Positions 1 through 8,460 of a DNA stretch of 64,000 nucleotides are shown here, piece by piece; the stretch's first letter is position 1, and each line of letters opens with the position of its first letter. Both the position numbers and the translations under genes were made by a program. The notes under the pieces were generated by a model. The model saw only the letters and a program-made list of their open reading frames with translations, was not told where the DNA came from and did not search any database. Source of the DNA: Pusillimonas sp. TS35 (GTDB lineage Bacteria; Pseudomonadota; Gammaproteobacteria; Burkholderiales; Burkholderiaceae_B). The DNA is taken from contig NZ_WWER01000008.1 of the NCBI RefSeq assembly GCF_009857885.1, forward strand, positions 152,962-216,961, given 5' to 3'.

Positions 1-1
1 A

Positions 2-715
2 GGCAGACGCGGCATGGTGCGCGCCAAGCCGCCGCTGCCGGCCATCAGTGGGCTGTTCGGCCAGCCCACCGTGATCAACAACGTCATTTCGCTTGCAACC
101 GTGCCCATTATTCTGGCGCGCGGTGCAGCCTATTACCAGTCCTTCGGCATGGGCCGCTCGTACGGCACACTGCCCTTTCAACTGGCCGGCAACCTGAAGC
201 GCGGCGGCCTGGTGGAAAAGGCTTTCGGCATCACACTGCGCGAGTTGTTGTTCGACTACGGCGGCGGCAGTGCAAGCGGCCAGCCGCTGCGCGCGATACA
301 GGTGGGCGGCCCGCTGGGCGCTTACCTGCCCGCTTCGCAATGGGACGAGCCGCTGGATTACGAACGCTATACCGAACTGTCTGCCATGCTGGGCCATGGC
401 GGCGTTGTGGCATTTGATGATACGGTTGACTTGTCCCGCATGGCCCGCCATGCCATGGCGTTCTGCGCCCATGAATCCTGTGGCAAATGCACACCGTGCC
501 GCATCGGTGCCGTGCGTGGAGTCGAAGTACTGGACCGCATCCGCGCCAATATCCAGCGCGAGGCGCAGGTCACGCTGCTGCGCGATTTGTGCGACACAAT
601 GATGGCGGGCTCGCTATGCGCGCTGGGCGGCATGACGCCCTATCCTGTGCTATCGGCGCTGACGCATTTTCCTGAGGATTTCGGCCTGCCTGGCCAGGCG
701 TCGCCCCGCGACTGA
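2..715 (+). CDS. fdsB: NAD-dependent formate dehydrogenase beta subunit, 5'-truncated by window edge
   Basis: NuoF-type diaphorase subunit of a soluble molybdenum formate dehydrogenase. In the family it carries FMN and a [4Fe-4S] cluster and passes electrons from the alpha subunit to NAD+. The frame is open at the left edge, so only the C-terminal 237 residues are present. The cluster motif ESCGKCTPCRIG is at codons 158-169 of the fragment, with a fourth cysteine further on in SLCALGG, as in NuoF/FdsB. The stop lies 13 bases before the next start, and a GAAGGAG ribosome site sits in the gap. The order B-A-fdhD-D matches the fdsGBACD operon of Cupriavidus-type bacteria, so fdsG is expected to the left. 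Confidence 0.93.
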   Translation, partial: GRRGMVRAKPPLPAISGLFGQPTVINNVISLATVPIILARGAAYYQSFGMGRSYGTLPFQLAGNLKRGGLVEKAFGITLRELLFDYGGGSASGQPLRAIQVGGPLGAYLPASQWDEPLDYERYTELSAMLGHGGVVAFDDTVDLSRMARHAMAFCAHESCGKCTPCRIGAVRGVEVLDRIRANIQREAQVTLLRDLCDTMMAGSLCALGGMTPYPVLSALTHFPEDFGLPGQASPRD

Positions 716-728
716 AGGAGAAGATGAC

Positions 729-3665
729 ATGCTGGAAACCATGCTCAGCCGCGAACGCGATTTCGGTACCCCGCCGCGCAGCAGCGCGACGCGCGTCAAC
801 GTAACCATAGACGGCACCCGTATCGACGTCCCGGCCGGCACATCCGTGATGCGGGCCGCCGCCGAAGGCGGCATCAATATACCGAAGCTCTGCGCATCAG
901 ACCAGTTGGAGGCCTTCGGTTCCTGCCGTCTTTGCCTGGTCCAGATTGATGGGCGCCGCGGCCATCCCGCCGCGTGCACCACGCCCGTAGAGCCGAACAT
1001 GATCATCCATACCAGCACGCCCCGGCTACGCCAACTTCGCCGCGGCGTCATGGAGCTTTATATTTCCGACCACCCGCTCGACTGCCTGACCTGCCCCGCC
1101 AATGGCGACTGCGAACTGCAGGACATGGCGGGCGTGGTGGGACTGCGCGAGGTGCGCTACGGCGAGGGCGGCCAGAACCACCTGGACAGCGCCGTCGACC
1201 GCTCCAACCCATATTTTGAGTTCGACCCCGCCAAATGCATTGTCTGCAGTCGCTGCGTGCGCGCATGCGGCGAAGTGCAGGGCACCTTCGCATTGACGGT
1301 AGGCAGCCGAGGTTTCGCCTCGCACATTGTGGCCGGCCAGAACGAAAGTTTCATGGACAGTGACTGCGTATCCTGCGGCGCCTGCGTGCAGGCCTGCCCC
1401 ACGTCCTCGCTCATCGAGAAAAGCATTATTGAGCAAGGGCAGCCCGAACACGCCATCATCACCACCTGCGCCTACTGCGGCGTAGGCTGCGCCTTCAAGG
1501 CGGAAATGCAGGGCGAGCGGGTGGTGCGCATGACACCCTGGAAAGACGGCAAAGCCAATCACGGCCATGCCTGCGTGAAAGGGCGCTTCGCCTGGGGCTA
1601 CGCCACACACCCCGATCGCATGCTGTCCCCCATGATACGGACGCGCATTACTGACCCTTGGCGCGAAGTCGGCTGGGACGAAGCCATCGACTACGCGGCA
1701 TCGGAAATCCGCCGCATCCAGGCTACCTATGGCAACGATGCCGTGGGCGGTATTACATCCTCGCGCTGCACGAATGAGGAAACATACCTGGTGCAGAAAA
1801 TGGTGCGCGCCGCCTTCGGCACTAATAATGTCGATACTTGCGCACGGGTGTGCCACTCGCCCACAGGCTATGGCCTGAGAACGACGCTGGGTGAATCGGC
1901 CGGCACACAAACCTTCGACTCCGTCATGCAGGCGGATGTGGTGATTGTGATGGGTGCCAATCCCAGCGCCGCGCACCCCGTTTTTGCATCGCGCCTGAAA
2001 CGCCGCCTGCGCGAGGGCGCCAAGCTGATCGTCATCGACCCGCGCCGCATCGACTTGGTGAGCGGGCCATATCTCAAAGCCGATTTCCATCTTCCGGTGC
2101 GGCCCGGCGCCAATACCGCCCTGCTGACCGCGATGGCGCATGTGATCGCCACCGAGGGCCTCATCGATGATGATTTCATCGCTGCGCGTTGCGAGCTTCC
2201 TGCTTTCGCACAATGGCGGGATTTCGTCATGCGGCCAGAAAATTCGCCCGAAGCCATGCAGGCCGCGACAGGCGTGCCTGCGGCCGATGTACGCGGTGCC
2301 GCCCGCCTGTATGCCAGTGGCGGCAATGGTGCGATCTACTACGGCCTGGGCGTGACGGAACACAGCCAGGGCTCGACCACAGTGATGGCGATCGCCAACC
2401 TTGCCATGGCCACGGGCAACCTTGGGCGGGAAGGCGTGGGCGTCAATCCCCTGCGAGGACAAAACAACGTCCAGGGCTCCTGCGACATGGGCTCATTTCC
2501 GCATGAATTTCCGGGCTACCGCCATGTCTCCGACGACGCCACGCGCAACGCCTTTGCACGCGACTGGGGGGTGCCCCTGCAGGCCGAGCCCGGCATGCGG
2601 CTGCCCAATATGTTCGATGCCGCAGTGGGCGGCACTTTCAAGGGGCTGTATTGCCAGGGCGAAGACGTGGTGCAGTCAGACCCCAACACCCGCCACGTCG
2701 CGGCCGCGCTCAGCGCCATGGAATGCGTGATCGTTCAGGATATCTTCCTGAACGAAACGGCCAAGTATGCACATGTGTTCCTGCCCGGATCGTCCTTCCT
2801 GGAAAAAGACGGCACTTTCACCAATGCGGAAAGGCGCATCTCGCGCGTGCGCAAAGTGATGGCACCCCTTGCAGGCAAGGCTGACTGGGAAGTCACCTGT
2901 GCGCTGTCCAATGCGCTGGGCTACCCGATGAATTATGATCACCCTTCCCAAGTGATGGATGAGATCGCGCGGCTGACACCTACTTTTGCCGGCGTATCCT
3001 ACGACCGCATCGACGCATTGGGCGGCAGTGTGCAATGGCCCTGCAATGCCGCGGCCCCGGACGGCACGCCTATCATGCATGCCAACGCCTTCGTGCGCGG
3101 CAAGGGCCGTTTCATGATTACCCAGTATGTGCCCAGCGAAGAGCGCAGCACCCGCAAGTTTCCGCTGCTGCTGACCACAGGCCGCATCCTGTCCCAATAC
3201 AACGTGGGTGCACAAACGCGCAGGACGGCGAATGTCCAGTGGCATGAGCAGGATATGCTGGAGATACATCCGCACGACGCCGAAGACCGCGGCATCCGCA
3301 GCGGCGACCTGGTAGCGGTAGAGAGCCGAGCCGGCGAAACCGTGCTGCGCGCCGAGGTAACCGACCGCGTACAGCCTGGTGTCGTGTACACCACCTTTCA
3401 TTTTCCGGAATCGGGCGCCAATGTCGTGACAACGGACAGCACGGACTGGGCCACCGACTGCCCGGAATATAAAGTGACCGCTGTACAAGCACGGCGGGTT
3501 ACCAAGCCCTCGCACTGGCAGGCGGACTGGGCAGCGTTTGACGAGACACAGCACGCACTGCTGACACAACGACAGCGCATGGGCGCGCCAGCGCTCCATG
3601 CGCAGGGCCACCTCACAGCCGCAGCCGCCTCCTCTCCTGATCCTACCGCAACCGGCAAACTTTGA
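729..3665 (+). CDS. fdsA: NAD-dependent formate dehydrogenase alpha (catalytic) subunit
   Basis: Catalytic subunit that oxidises formate to CO2 at a molybdenum bis-MGD centre in the cytoplasm. It has 978 residues, usual for FdsA. Domains in order: an N-terminal [2Fe-2S] ferredoxin domain (about residues 20-100, Cys-rich FGSCRLCLV), NuoG-like His/Cys cluster region, two 4Fe-4S ferredoxin repeats (CIVCSRCVRAC and CVSCGACVQAC), the CAYCGVGC cluster of molybdopterin oxidoreductases, then the large MGD domains. The Mo ligand is Cys375 in ARVCHSP, so this is a cysteine, not a selenocysteine, enzyme. A GAAGGAG site 6-12 bases upstream supports the start. It is translated between fdsB and fdhD as one operon. 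Confidence 0.96.
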   Translation: MLETMLSRERDFGTPPRSSATRVNVTIDGTRIDVPAGTSVMRAAAEGGINIPKLCASDQLEAFGSCRLCLVQIDGRRGHPAACTTPVEPNMIIHTSTPRLRQLRRGVMELYISDHPLDCLTCPANGDCELQDMAGVVGLREVRYGEGGQNHLDSAVDRSNPYFEFDPAKCIVCSRCVRACGEVQGTFALTVGSRGFASHIVAGQNESFMDSDCVSCGACVQACPTSSLIEKSIIEQGQPEHAIITTCAYCGVGCAFKAEMQGERVVRMTPWKDGKANHGHACVKGRFAWGYATHPDRMLSPMIRTRITDPWREVGWDEAIDYAASEIRRIQATYGNDAVGGITSSRCTNEETYLVQKMVRAAFGTNNVDTCARVCHSPTGYGLRTTLGESAGTQTFDSVMQADVVIVMGANPSAAHPVFASRLKRRLREGAKLIVIDPRRIDLVSGPYLKADFHLPVRPGANTALLTAMAHVIATEGLIDDDFIAARCELPAFAQWRDFVMRPENSPEAMQAATGVPAADVRGAARLYASGGNGAIYYGLGVTEHSQGSTTVMAIANLAMATGNLGREGVGVNPLRGQNNVQGSCDMGSFPHEFPGYRHVSDDATRNAFARDWGVPLQAEPGMRLPNMFDAAVGGTFKGLYCQGEDVVQSDPNTRHVAAALSAMECVIVQDIFLNETAKYAHVFLPGSSFLEKDGTFTNAERRISRVRKVMAPLAGKADWEVTCALSNALGYPMNYDHPSQVMDEIARLTPTFAGVSYDRIDALGGSVQWPCNAAAPDGTPIMHANAFVRGKGRFMITQYVPSEERSTRKFPLLLTTGRILSQYNVGAQTRRTANVQWHEQDMLEIHPHDAEDRGIRSGDLVAVESRAGETVLRAEVTDRVQPGVVYTTFHFPESGANVVTTDSTDWATDCPEYKVTAVQARRVTKPSHWQADWAAFDETQHALLTQRQRMGAPALHAQGHLTAAAASSPDPTATGKL

Positions 3666-3678
3666 CGGAGCGAACCGC

Positions 3679-4611
3679 ATGCGTTTACCTGAAGCCCCTG
3701 TCCCATCCTCCGCACCCGACGCCATGGCCAATGCACTGCCCGGCCTGCAACGGCGCGCGGTGGTGCGCGGCACGCCGGACGCGCTGCACCGCGACACTGA
3801 CGATATTGCGGATGAAGTCGCGGTAGCGCTGCAATTCAACGGCATTAGCCACGCGACGGTGCTGGCCACGCCCACCGACCTCGAGGACTTAGCCATCGGC
3901 TTCGCCTTTACAGAGGGCATCATCCACAACGCTGGGGAAATCTACGGCATAGACGTAGACACGCGTCCGGAAGGCATTGTGTTGCAGGTTGAGATTGCGA
4001 GCGCCCGCATGCACGGCCTGAAACTGCGCCGGCGCACATTGGCCGGCAGGACAGGCTGCGGCCTGTGCGGCTTGGAAAGCCTGGATGACGTACAGCGCGA
4101 TCTGGCTGTCCTGCCCGCCCCCACCCAAGGTTACCGGGGGGCCGCGCTGACGGGCGCGGCCATACAACTCGACACCCTGCAGCCGCTGCATCGAACGTGC
4201 GGCGCCACGCACGCGGCCGGCTGGGCGGACATGAACGGGTGTGTGACTGCCGTGCGCGAGGATGTCGGGCGCCACAATGCACTGGACAAGCTGATCGGCC
4301 ACCTGCTGCGCCAAGGCGTCGCTACCACAGAGGGCTTTGCGGTGATTTCGAGCCGGGCGAGTTTTGAAATGGTGCAGAAAGCCGCCGCCGCCGGCATCGG
4401 GGCATTGGTGGCGGTCTCCGCGCCCACCCGTTATGCGGTGGATATGGCCGAGCGCCTGAACATATTGCTGGCGGGCTTTGTACGCGGCGGCAATTTCACC
4501 CTCTACAGCCACGACGAATACTTGAAGAATGAGCCGGGGCACGAAAGCCCGGGGCACGAAAGCCCGGGGCACGAAAGCCCGGGGCGCGAAAGCCCGGGGC
4601 GCGAGCCATGA
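3679..4611 (+). CDS. fdhD: Formate dehydrogenase accessory sulfurtransferase FdhD (FdsC)
   Basis: FdhD family, needed to sulfurate the molybdenum cofactor of formate dehydrogenase before insertion. It has 310 residues from the ATG at 3679, which follows a GACGGAG ribosome site. An earlier in-frame ATG at 3598 would overlap fdsA by 68 bases and is less likely. The conserved CxxC pair is CGLC at residues 127-130, and the family block GRHNALDKLIG follows. The extreme C-terminus is unusual: a tail of about five repeats of HESPG/RESPG encoded by a 15-bp tandem repeat that runs up to the stop. The stop codon overlaps the fdsD start (ATGA), which implies translational coupling. Confidence 0.94.
   Translation: MRLPEAPVPSSAPDAMANALPGLQRRAVVRGTPDALHRDTDDIADEVAVALQFNGISHATVLATPTDLEDLAIGFAFTEGIIHNAGEIYGIDVDTRPEGIVLQVEIASARMHGLKLRRRTLAGRTGCGLCGLESLDDVQRDLAVLPAPTQGYRGAALTGAAIQLDTLQPLHRTCGATHAAGWADMNGCVTAVREDVGRHNALDKLIGHLLRQGVATTEGFAVISSRASFEMVQKAAAAGIGALVAVSAPTRYAVDMAERLNILLAGFVRGGNFTLYSHDEYLKNEPGHESPGHESPGHESPGRESPGREP
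4535..4606 (+). repeat. 15-bp in-frame tandem repeat at the end of fdhD
   Basis: Nearly five copies of the unit CACGAAAGCCCGGGG (later copies read CGCGAAAGCCCGGGG) lie directly before the fdhD stop. Because the unit is 15 bp, copy-number change keeps frame and only lengthens or shortens the HESPG tail. It also fills the region where the fdsD ribosome site would be expected. Confidence 0.9.
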
Positions 4612-4871
4612 ACGATATTGCCCACCTGATACGCCTGGCCAACCGCATTGCCGCATTTTTCGAGGCCATGCCGGACCGGGCCGAGGCGCTGGAAGGCATC
4701 GCCAGCCACATTCAGAAGTTTTGGCCACCTGGCATGCGCGCCCCGATGCTGGCGTTTCTGGACGCCCATCCCGATGGCATATTGGGCGATATAGCGCTGA
4801 AAGAAATTGCGCGCGAAGCCATCAACCGTAACCGGCAGCGCCTTATGCCCAGCGGCATACCGCCCACCTGA
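4608..4871 (+). CDS. fdsD: Formate dehydrogenase delta subunit
   Basis: Small FdsD subunit, 87 residues, the last gene of fdsGBACD-type operons. It is known to be required for assembly or activity of the NAD-dependent formate dehydrogenase; the exact role is not evident from sequence. Typical features are the N-terminal MNDIAHLIRLANRIAAFF segment, a central HIQKFWPPGMR block and a basic C-terminus. Its ATG overlaps the fdhD stop by 4 bases, and its own ribosome site is poor, so translation probably depends on fdhD. Confidence 0.9.
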   Translation: MNDIAHLIRLANRIAAFFEAMPDRAEALEGIASHIQKFWPPGMRAPMLAFLDAHPDGILGDIALKEIAREAINRNRQRLMPSGIPPT

Positions 4872-4907
4872 GACTGCGCACGAAACATGAAAAACAGCGT
4901 ACACATG

Positions 4908-4943
4908 AAAAAGCGCCCGTTATGCATAACGGGCGCCTTGTTA
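4908..4943. terminator. Bidirectional hairpin terminator between fdsD and usp
   Basis: A perfect 24-bp palindrome at 4913-4936 (arm GCGCCCGTTATG) is preceded by AAAAA and followed by CTTGTT. Read leftward it is a hairpin followed by TTTTT, a good intrinsic terminator for the usp gene. Read rightward it ends the fds operon with a weaker T-rich tail. Confidence 0.8.
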
Positions 4944-4976
4944 CCGCGACGCCGGCCCAAAGCCGGCGAGGACGCA

Positions 4977-5438
4977 TCAGGAAGATTCTTTGACGCGATA
5001 TACCAGCACGGCTGTTTTGGCCAGGCTGAGCACCTTGTTGGTGACGCTGCCCAGCAGCAGACGTGACAGGCCGCTGCGGCCGTGGCTGCCGATGAAAATG
5101 AGGTCGCAGCCTTCTTCTTCGGCGACCTGAACCAGGCCGTCGGCAACATTGAAATTGGACACCGAGCGGCCCTTGGCCTTGACGCCTGCGGTTTCGGCGC
5201 GGTCGAGTACCGCTTTGAGGTATTTCTGAGCCTGCTCCTGCGCAGTCTTGTCGTAGTCTTCGTCGGTGATGGCATAGGCTGCGGCCATGCCATCGAAACC
5301 CACAGTGGCTGCAAAGGGCTGCGTGACGTGCAGGGCGATAATTTCGGCCCCGATTTCGCGAGCAAAACAAACACCTTTGTTCGCGGCCTGTGCAGACAGC
5401 GAAGACCCGTCAGTTGGGATGAGTATTTTCTTGAACAT
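4977..5438 (-). CDS. Universal stress protein, UspA family
   Basis: Cytoplasmic UspA-fold protein, 153 residues. The N-terminus MFKKILIPTDGS and the nucleotide-binding block GSHGRSGLSRLLLGS near the C-terminus are typical of the ATP-binding subgroup. An ATG 15 bases upstream (5453) is possible, but the canonical family start is MFKKILIP, and a GGGGG stretch sits 9-13 bases before it. It converges on fdsD through a shared terminator. Such genes often respond to growth arrest or low oxygen; no regulator site was identified here. Confidence 0.9.
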   Translation of the reverse strand: MFKKILIPTDGSSLSAQAANKGVCFAREIGAEIIALHVTQPFAATVGFDGMAAAYAITDEDYDKTAQEQAQKYLKAVLDRAETAGVKAKGRSVSNFNVADGLVQVAEEEGCDLIFIGSHGRSGLSRLLLGSVTNKVLSLAKTAVLVYRVKESS

Positions 5439-5546
5439 GGTGTTGGCCCCCATAATTTGCTGTGCCCCGTAGGTTAATGGATTGACATGAATAGTGTACC
5501 TAGTGAATACACCCAGGTACTGATTTGCGTCAACACCCGGCGTGCC

Positions 5547-5888
5547 TCACGGTTGCGTAGCCGCCTGGTACAAATACGTACAGCGCGTACCCGTGCGGCA
5601 GTATGCCAGTACAGGTGCGGGCATGGTCTTGAGCAGCTCGGCGAAGCGCTCGACGTCGTGCGGCGTCATGGCGCCGCTGACCACCGGCAGATACGCCACT
5701 TGCAGCCCGGCCGCCCGCGCCGCCTCGATGACATCGGCGGACTGGGGCTGATCCGGGCCGCCCTCGAAATCGGGCCGGTTGATGATGACGCTTTTGTAAC
5801 CCGCGTCGGCGACGGCCCGCATGTCGTCGGGAGCGAGTTGCGGCGCGACGGCGAAATCGTCTGTCAGCGCATTGATGGGAACCGGCAT
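5547..5888 (-). CDS. TIGR01244/DUF442 sulfurtransferase-phosphatase-like protein
   Basis: 113-residue protein of the DUF442 (Blh N-terminal-like) family, with a tyrosine-phosphatase-like fold. The active-site-like loop is CRTGTR near the C-terminus, and the N-terminal half has the family block KSVIINRPDFEGGPDQP. Stand-alone members accompany or fuse to persulfide dioxygenase or rhodanese domains; none is adjacent here, so the role is unknown. The start at 5888 is fixed by an AAGGAG ribosome site. The frame stays open far upstream, but that region is antisense to the acetyltransferase gene. Confidence 0.82.
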   Translation of the reverse strand: MPVPINALTDDFAVAPQLAPDDMRAVADAGYKSVIINRPDFEGGPDQPQSADVIEAARAAGLQVAYLPVVSGAMTPHDVERFAELLKTMPAPVLAYCRTGTRCTYLYQAATQP

Positions 5889-5948
5889 GGGTGACTCCTT
5901 GTTTATACTGTGATGCATCGGTCTGTCGCATCCTTCAAGGAAAATAGT

Positions 5949-6557
5949 ATGATCAGCGCCCCTGGTGCGCAAGCCCCTTCCAGCGGCGGCAAGATGCCCG
6001 CACAATCCCGCATCGCAGGCCTCGAAATCCGCGACGCAACGTCCGACGATATAGCCAGCGTACAAGCCATTTATGCGCATCACGTCCTGAACAGCATCTA
6101 CACGTTCGAAGAAATCCCTCCTACTGTCGACGAGATGCGGCAGCGGCTGGACAAGATCACAAACCAGGGGCTGCCATTCCTGGTTGCCGTGCTGGATGGC
6201 GTGGTGGTCGGCTATGCCTACGCGGGCCTGTATCGTCCACGCATTGCGTACCGCTACACGCTCGAGGACTCCATCTATCTCTCTCCCCAGCAGTCCGGCA
6301 AAGGCCTGGGCAAGGTGCTGCTGGCTGAGCTTCTGCGCCGCTGCGAACAAGGCCCTTGGCGGCAGATGATTGCGGTCATCGCCGGGCACGACAACCGCAG
6401 TTCTATATCGCTGCACCGCAGCCTGGGGTTCGCCTATGTGGGCGCACAGCCCGCCACGGGTTACAAACTGGGCCGCTGGATCGACGTGGTGTTCATGCAA
6501 CGGGCCCTGGGCGCAGGTTCCGGCTCGGCGCCCGATGCATGGGATTTCCCTGGGTAG
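5949..6557 (+). CDS. GNAT family N-acetyltransferase (phosphinothricin acetyltransferase-like)
   Basis: 202-residue acetyl-CoA-dependent N-acetyltransferase. The conserved core includes IRDATSDDIASVQAIYAHHVL, the acetyl-CoA loop QQSGKGLGKVLL (Q/RxxGxG/A) and SLHRSLGFAYVG near the C-terminus, close to the PAT/Bar-like subgroup that acetylates small amines. The true substrate cannot be read from sequence. The ATG at 5949 is preferred because AAGGAAA lies just upstream; an ATG at 5910 is also in frame. It is divergent from the DUF442 gene with a 60-bp gap. Confidence 0.85.
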   Translation: MISAPGAQAPSSGGKMPAQSRIAGLEIRDATSDDIASVQAIYAHHVLNSIYTFEEIPPTVDEMRQRLDKITNQGLPFLVAVLDGVVVGYAYAGLYRPRIAYRYTLEDSIYLSPQQSGKGLGKVLLAELLRRCEQGPWRQMIAVIAGHDNRSSISLHRSLGFAYVGAQPATGYKLGRWIDVVFMQRALGAGSGSAPDAWDFPG

Positions 6558-6710
6558 GCGCAGCCGTCCTGCACAGCGGTCTGGCGCCTGCTCTCCACAC
6601 CATGAGGTGCCGGCGCGGGGCTGACCACCCTACCGTCCGTGATCGTCTGCGTTCCGGCGCCAATCCCTGCATGGATGTGTCTCACGGATGCCTTCCGGAT
6701 GTCCCACGGA

Positions 6711-6739
6711 TTGACGGCATGCGGCTATTTTTATAAGAT
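6711..6739 (+). promoter_or_regulatory. Sigma70-type promoter of the NO-response operon
   Basis: TTGACG at 6711-6716 and TAAGAT at 6734-6739 are separated by exactly 17 bases. The -10 box overlaps the left arm of the NsrR-like palindrome, the geometry expected for repression. It lies 76 bases before the haemoglobin start. Confidence 0.6.
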
Positions 6740-6757
6740 TACTTTTAAATAAATCTT
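6735..6757. promoter_or_regulatory. NsrR-type operator
   Basis: A 23-bp imperfect palindrome with arms AAGATTACTTT and AAATAAATCTT around one central base. It fits the 11-1-11 NsrR pattern (AAGATGYATTT-N-AAATRCATCTT). The neighbouring operon encodes NO-response proteins and an NsrR-like regulator, so an autoregulated NO-sensing circuit is the natural reading. Binding itself is inferred. Confidence 0.7.
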
Positions 6758-6814
6758 TTACCACCCGGCCTCGACACTTCCGGGTGCCCGTTCTCCTACC
6801 GTAATCGATACTCC

Positions 6815-7222
6815 ATGGCTCCAGCCGCTTTATGCACTGAACAGGAAATCACTACCCTGGTTCACGATTTTTACGCGCGTGTTCGCGCCGACGCCCTGCT
6901 CGGCCCCATCTTTGACGCGCACATCGACGACTGGGACACTCATCTGGCCATCATGGTCCGTTTCTGGTCTTCGGTGCTGCTGGGTTCAGGCACCTACAGC
7001 GGCACGCCCATGCCCAAGCATGTGGCGTTGCCGGGGCTGGAACCGCACATGTTTCACCATTGGCTCAAACTCTTTCACAACACCACCGAGACGCTTCCCA
7101 ATCGGCTGTTCGCGCAGCGCGCCGAAGAGGCGGCGCAGCGCATTGCACGAAGCCTGTGGTTTGGCTACCAGATGAATAATCACCCCGAAACCCTGCCGAG
7201 GGATCTTGACCATGGCCGCTGA
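6815..7222 (+). CDS. Group III truncated haemoglobin
   Basis: 135-residue 2-on-2 globin of group III (trHbP). The family pattern is visible: an N-terminal VHDFYARVRADALLGPIFDAHI helix, MVRFWSSVLLGSG, then HHWLKLFHNT where the proximal haem histidine is expected, and a C-terminal ARSLWFGYQMN. It probably handles NO or O2 in the cytoplasm. It is the first gene behind an NsrR-type operator and overlaps nnrS by 11 bases. Confidence 0.85.
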   Translation: MAPAALCTEQEITTLVHDFYARVRADALLGPIFDAHIDDWDTHLAIMVRFWSSVLLGSGTYSGTPMPKHVALPGLEPHMFHHWLKLFHNTTETLPNRLFAQRAEEAAQRIARSLWFGYQMNNHPETLPRDLDHGR

Positions 7223-8456
7223 ACACCCCCGCACTACGGTGCAAGAAATCCGCCGCGCTGGCGCGGCCCAGCCATCGGCCATGGCGCCAACGAGCACGGC
7301 GCCCGACATGAAGGCTTTTCTCAGCCTGGGCTTCCGCCCGCTGTATATCGCTGGCTGCGCCTGGGCGCTGATTTCCATTGCCATCTGGATTTTCGCGCCT
7401 GCGCTCATTACCCAACCCATGTGGGGCGTGGCCTGGCATGCGCATGAGATGCTGTGGGCCTTTATTGGCACCATTGCCGTCGGCTTCCTGCTTACCGCCA
7501 GCGCTACCTGGACGGGTTTCAACCCGCTCAAAGGCCCCGGCCTGGGCGCGCTGGCGGTGCTGTGGGTCGTTGCCCGCATCGGTTACTTGGCTGGGGGTAT
7601 CACGGCGTTTTACATTGCGCTGGCGGCCGAAACGCTGTTCTTCGGTATTGCCGCCATCTGTCTGTTGCGCGTCACGATCAAGGGCAAGAGCCGCCGCAAC
7701 CAGGGCCTGCCCCTTCTTACGCTGGGCCTGGGCGTGGCCAATTTGCTCTATACCCTGGCCGCGCGCAACAATGACTATCCCAGCCTGATGGCCCACTTCA
7801 ACCAGGGCTTGCTGTGTATGGCGGTGATTGCGCTGCTGATTGCGCGCCGCGTTATTCCTTTCTTTGCCATGCGCATGGTGCCGGGCCTTGATATCCCCAT
7901 GCTCACGCGCAGCGGCCATGCGCAAATGGTGTTGAGCGTCGCCGCCATCGCCTTCAGCCTGCTGCAGGCGCCCGTGCTGATGGCGATCACGCTGGCGGCA
8001 ACGGGGCTGATCGCGCTCTGGCAGCTGTTTTGCTGGAAGCCTGCGGCCGTGCTGCGCAAGCCGATGCTGTGGATTTTGTACCTGGGTTATGCCAGCATGG
8101 CGGTCGGCTTGCTGGTTGCCGCCTGCTACGAAGCCGGGCTGGGCGGCGGTGTGCTGGCCCGCGCCGCGGTACATGCACATGTTATAGGTATGGGCGGTTT
8201 TGCGGTGCTTATCATCGGTATGGTCACACGCACGGCGCTTGGCCACTTGGGCCGGCCGCTCAAGCTTGATGGCAGTATGCTGGCCAGCTATTGGCTGATG
8301 GTGGCGGCCGTGGTGCTGCGTCTGGCCGCGCTGGCGCCTACCAATGCCAGTTTGTTGCTTTTGCAGGCGGCGGCGGCCAGCTGGATCGCATGCATGGCGC
8401 TGTATCTGTGGCGTTTCGTACCGATGCTGATACGGCCCCGCCCTGACGGGAAGTGA
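7212..8456 (+). CDS. nnrS: NnrS family haem-copper membrane protein
   Basis: Polytopic inner-membrane protein, 414 residues with about 12 hydrophobic segments. NnrS proteins bind haem and copper and protect against nitrosative stress. Typical landmarks are FLSLGFRPLYIAG at the N-terminus, WHAHEMLWAF, and the later HAHVIGMGGFAVLIIGMVTRTALGH. The ATG at 7212 is used; a TTG two codons earlier is possible. It overlaps the haemoglobin stop and is followed 4 bases later by the Rrf2 regulator, so all three form one operon. Confidence 0.93.
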   Translation: MAAEHPRTTVQEIRRAGAAQPSAMAPTSTAPDMKAFLSLGFRPLYIAGCAWALISIAIWIFAPALITQPMWGVAWHAHEMLWAFIGTIAVGFLLTASATWTGFNPLKGPGLGALAVLWVVARIGYLAGGITAFYIALAAETLFFGIAAICLLRVTIKGKSRRNQGLPLLTLGLGVANLLYTLAARNNDYPSLMAHFNQGLLCMAVIALLIARRVIPFFAMRMVPGLDIPMLTRSGHAQMVLSVAAIAFSLLQAPVLMAITLAATGLIALWQLFCWKPAAVLRKPMLWILYLGYASMAVGLLVAACYEAGLGGGVLARAAVHAHVIGMGGFAVLIIGMVTRTALGHLGRPLKLDGSMLASYWLMVAAVVLRLAALAPTNASLLLLQAAAASWIACMALYLWRFVPMLIRPRPDGK

Positions 8457-8460
8457 TGCC

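Noticed and set aside
1026..2462. Long minus-strand open frame opposite fdsA
   Set aside because: Antisense to a fully conserved gene; its His/Ala-rich translation is typical of GC-rich antisense frames and has no ribosome site or family motif.
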